NCBI RefSeq assembly: GCF_904846035.1
Contig: NZ_CAJGYT010000001.1
Coordinates: 744,001-808,000 of the forward strand
Origin: Psychrobacter aestuarii
Lineage (GTDB): Bacteria > Pseudomonadota > Gammaproteobacteria > Pseudomonadales > Moraxellaceae
DNA: 64,000 bases
Reading direction: 5' to 3'
The position numbers and the translations under genes were made by a program. Every line of letters starts with the position of its first letter. Positions within the stretch are counted from its first letter, which is position 1. The notes below the pieces were generated by a model. The model had not been told where the DNA came from and ran no database searches. It saw only the letters and a list, made by a program, of their open reading frames with translations. Positions 63,824 through 64,000 of this stretch are shown piece after piece.

Positions 63824-64000
63824 TTACATCGTGGTCGATAACAAGAACCACAAGACTGCGATGACCACCAATGCGCCCAGTACCGCTTGAATCAGCAAGA
63901 ACGCTTGATGCTCGCCCACAACCTTGTTTAAGGTCAGCCCAAGCGCATTGTACTTGATTGGCTGCGTGTCATTGACCGTATCGTTTTCTTGTTTTTCATA
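63824..64000 (-). CDS. Membrane protein, C-terminal fragment
   Basis: The frame runs off the window end and stops at TAA (63824-63826), giving 58 C-terminal residues: a polar segment followed by one hydrophobic helix (FLLIQAVLGALVVIAVLWFLL). It is the C-terminus of a membrane protein of unknown family. Confidence 0.5.
   Translation of the reverse strand, partial: YEKQENDTVNDTQPIKYNALGLTLNKVVGEHQAFLLIQAVLGALVVIAVLWFLLSTTM

Noticed and set aside
1..64000. CRISPR arrays, prophage, rRNA or integrase genes
   Set aside because: None seen on either strand; short repeats found are terminators, tRNA copies, MITE ends or the 16-bp tandem repeat.

Overview
The window looks like chromosomal DNA of a gamma-proteobacterium of the Moraxellaceae, most likely Psychrobacter or a close relative. 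This is inferred from protein-level resemblance and gene content: the hda / AI-2E permease / purMN neighbourhood, the long-form isocitrate lyase, the cyclopropane-fatty-acid cluster, and many small lipoproteins with little resemblance to enteric ones. No rRNA, phage, CRISPR array, integrase or transposase gene was found. Genes are dense on both strands, and most convergent pairs are separated by good bidirectional intrinsic terminators.

Layout. 1-7.5 kb: the 3' end of a DMT-type permease, two tandem TRIC/UPF0126 channel genes, recJ, a frameshifted LysE-type exporter, an uncharacterised small protein with a structured leader, and a LysR regulator with matching ATAC-N7-GTAT-type sites in front of itself and of a small lipoprotein gene. 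7.5-19 kb: uvrB, dps, a CDF metal transporter, a hotdog thioesterase, then a five-gene lipid module on the minus strand (SDR, FAD oxidoreductase, DUF1365, cyclopropane-fatty-acid synthase-like methyltransferase, DUF2177). 19-26.6 kb: an aspartate aminotransferase, two identical tRNA-Asn genes each with its own promoter and terminator, a ribbon-helix-helix regulator with a palindrome over its -10 box, lipoprotein and PepSY genes, a low-GC phzF, tRNA-Ser and a GAPDH-family enzyme. 26.7-36 kb: a PIF1-like helicase, an ethanol/acetaldehyde module (aldehyde dehydrogenase, alcohol dehydrogenase, DUF779) interrupted by two 170-bp MITE-like elements, a NERD/zinc-finger protein, a DUF4424 protein and a low-GC PD-(D/E)XK-like DUF6602 protein. 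36-49 kb: tkt, serS, a YcxB-like protein, a lipoprotein delta-class carbonic anhydrase, a second dps, a DUF2057 protein, hda, an AI-2E family permease, purMN and an aldehyde dehydrogenase. 49-64 kb: a LysR regulator divergent from aceA, two DUF4349 lipoproteins, a CYTH-CHAD protein, a nitroreductase, an L,D-transpeptidase, argG, pyrC, rnt, a small membrane protein, tRNA-Glu and the 3' end of a membrane protein gene.

How genes work together. Adjacent aldehyde and alcohol dehydrogenases with DUF779 suggest ethanol oxidation to acetate, and aceA would let acetyl-CoA feed growth through the glyoxylate bypass. recJ, uvrB and two dps genes with complete ferroxidase ligands cover DNA repair and protection. 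The SDR-FAD-DUF1365-CFA cluster probably modifies membrane fatty acids. argG, pyrC and purMN are housekeeping biosynthesis.

Most unusual signals: the pair of 170-bp TA-flanked inverted-repeat elements around the alcohol dehydrogenase gene; paired LysR-type operator sites; structured leaders upstream of both dps genes, the 4990 gene and argG; the RHH gene with an operator covering its -10 box; and the low-GC DUF6602 gene. I found no clear case for a wholly new multi-gene system; the MITE-split alcohol module and the LysR/lipoprotein pair are the best leads.
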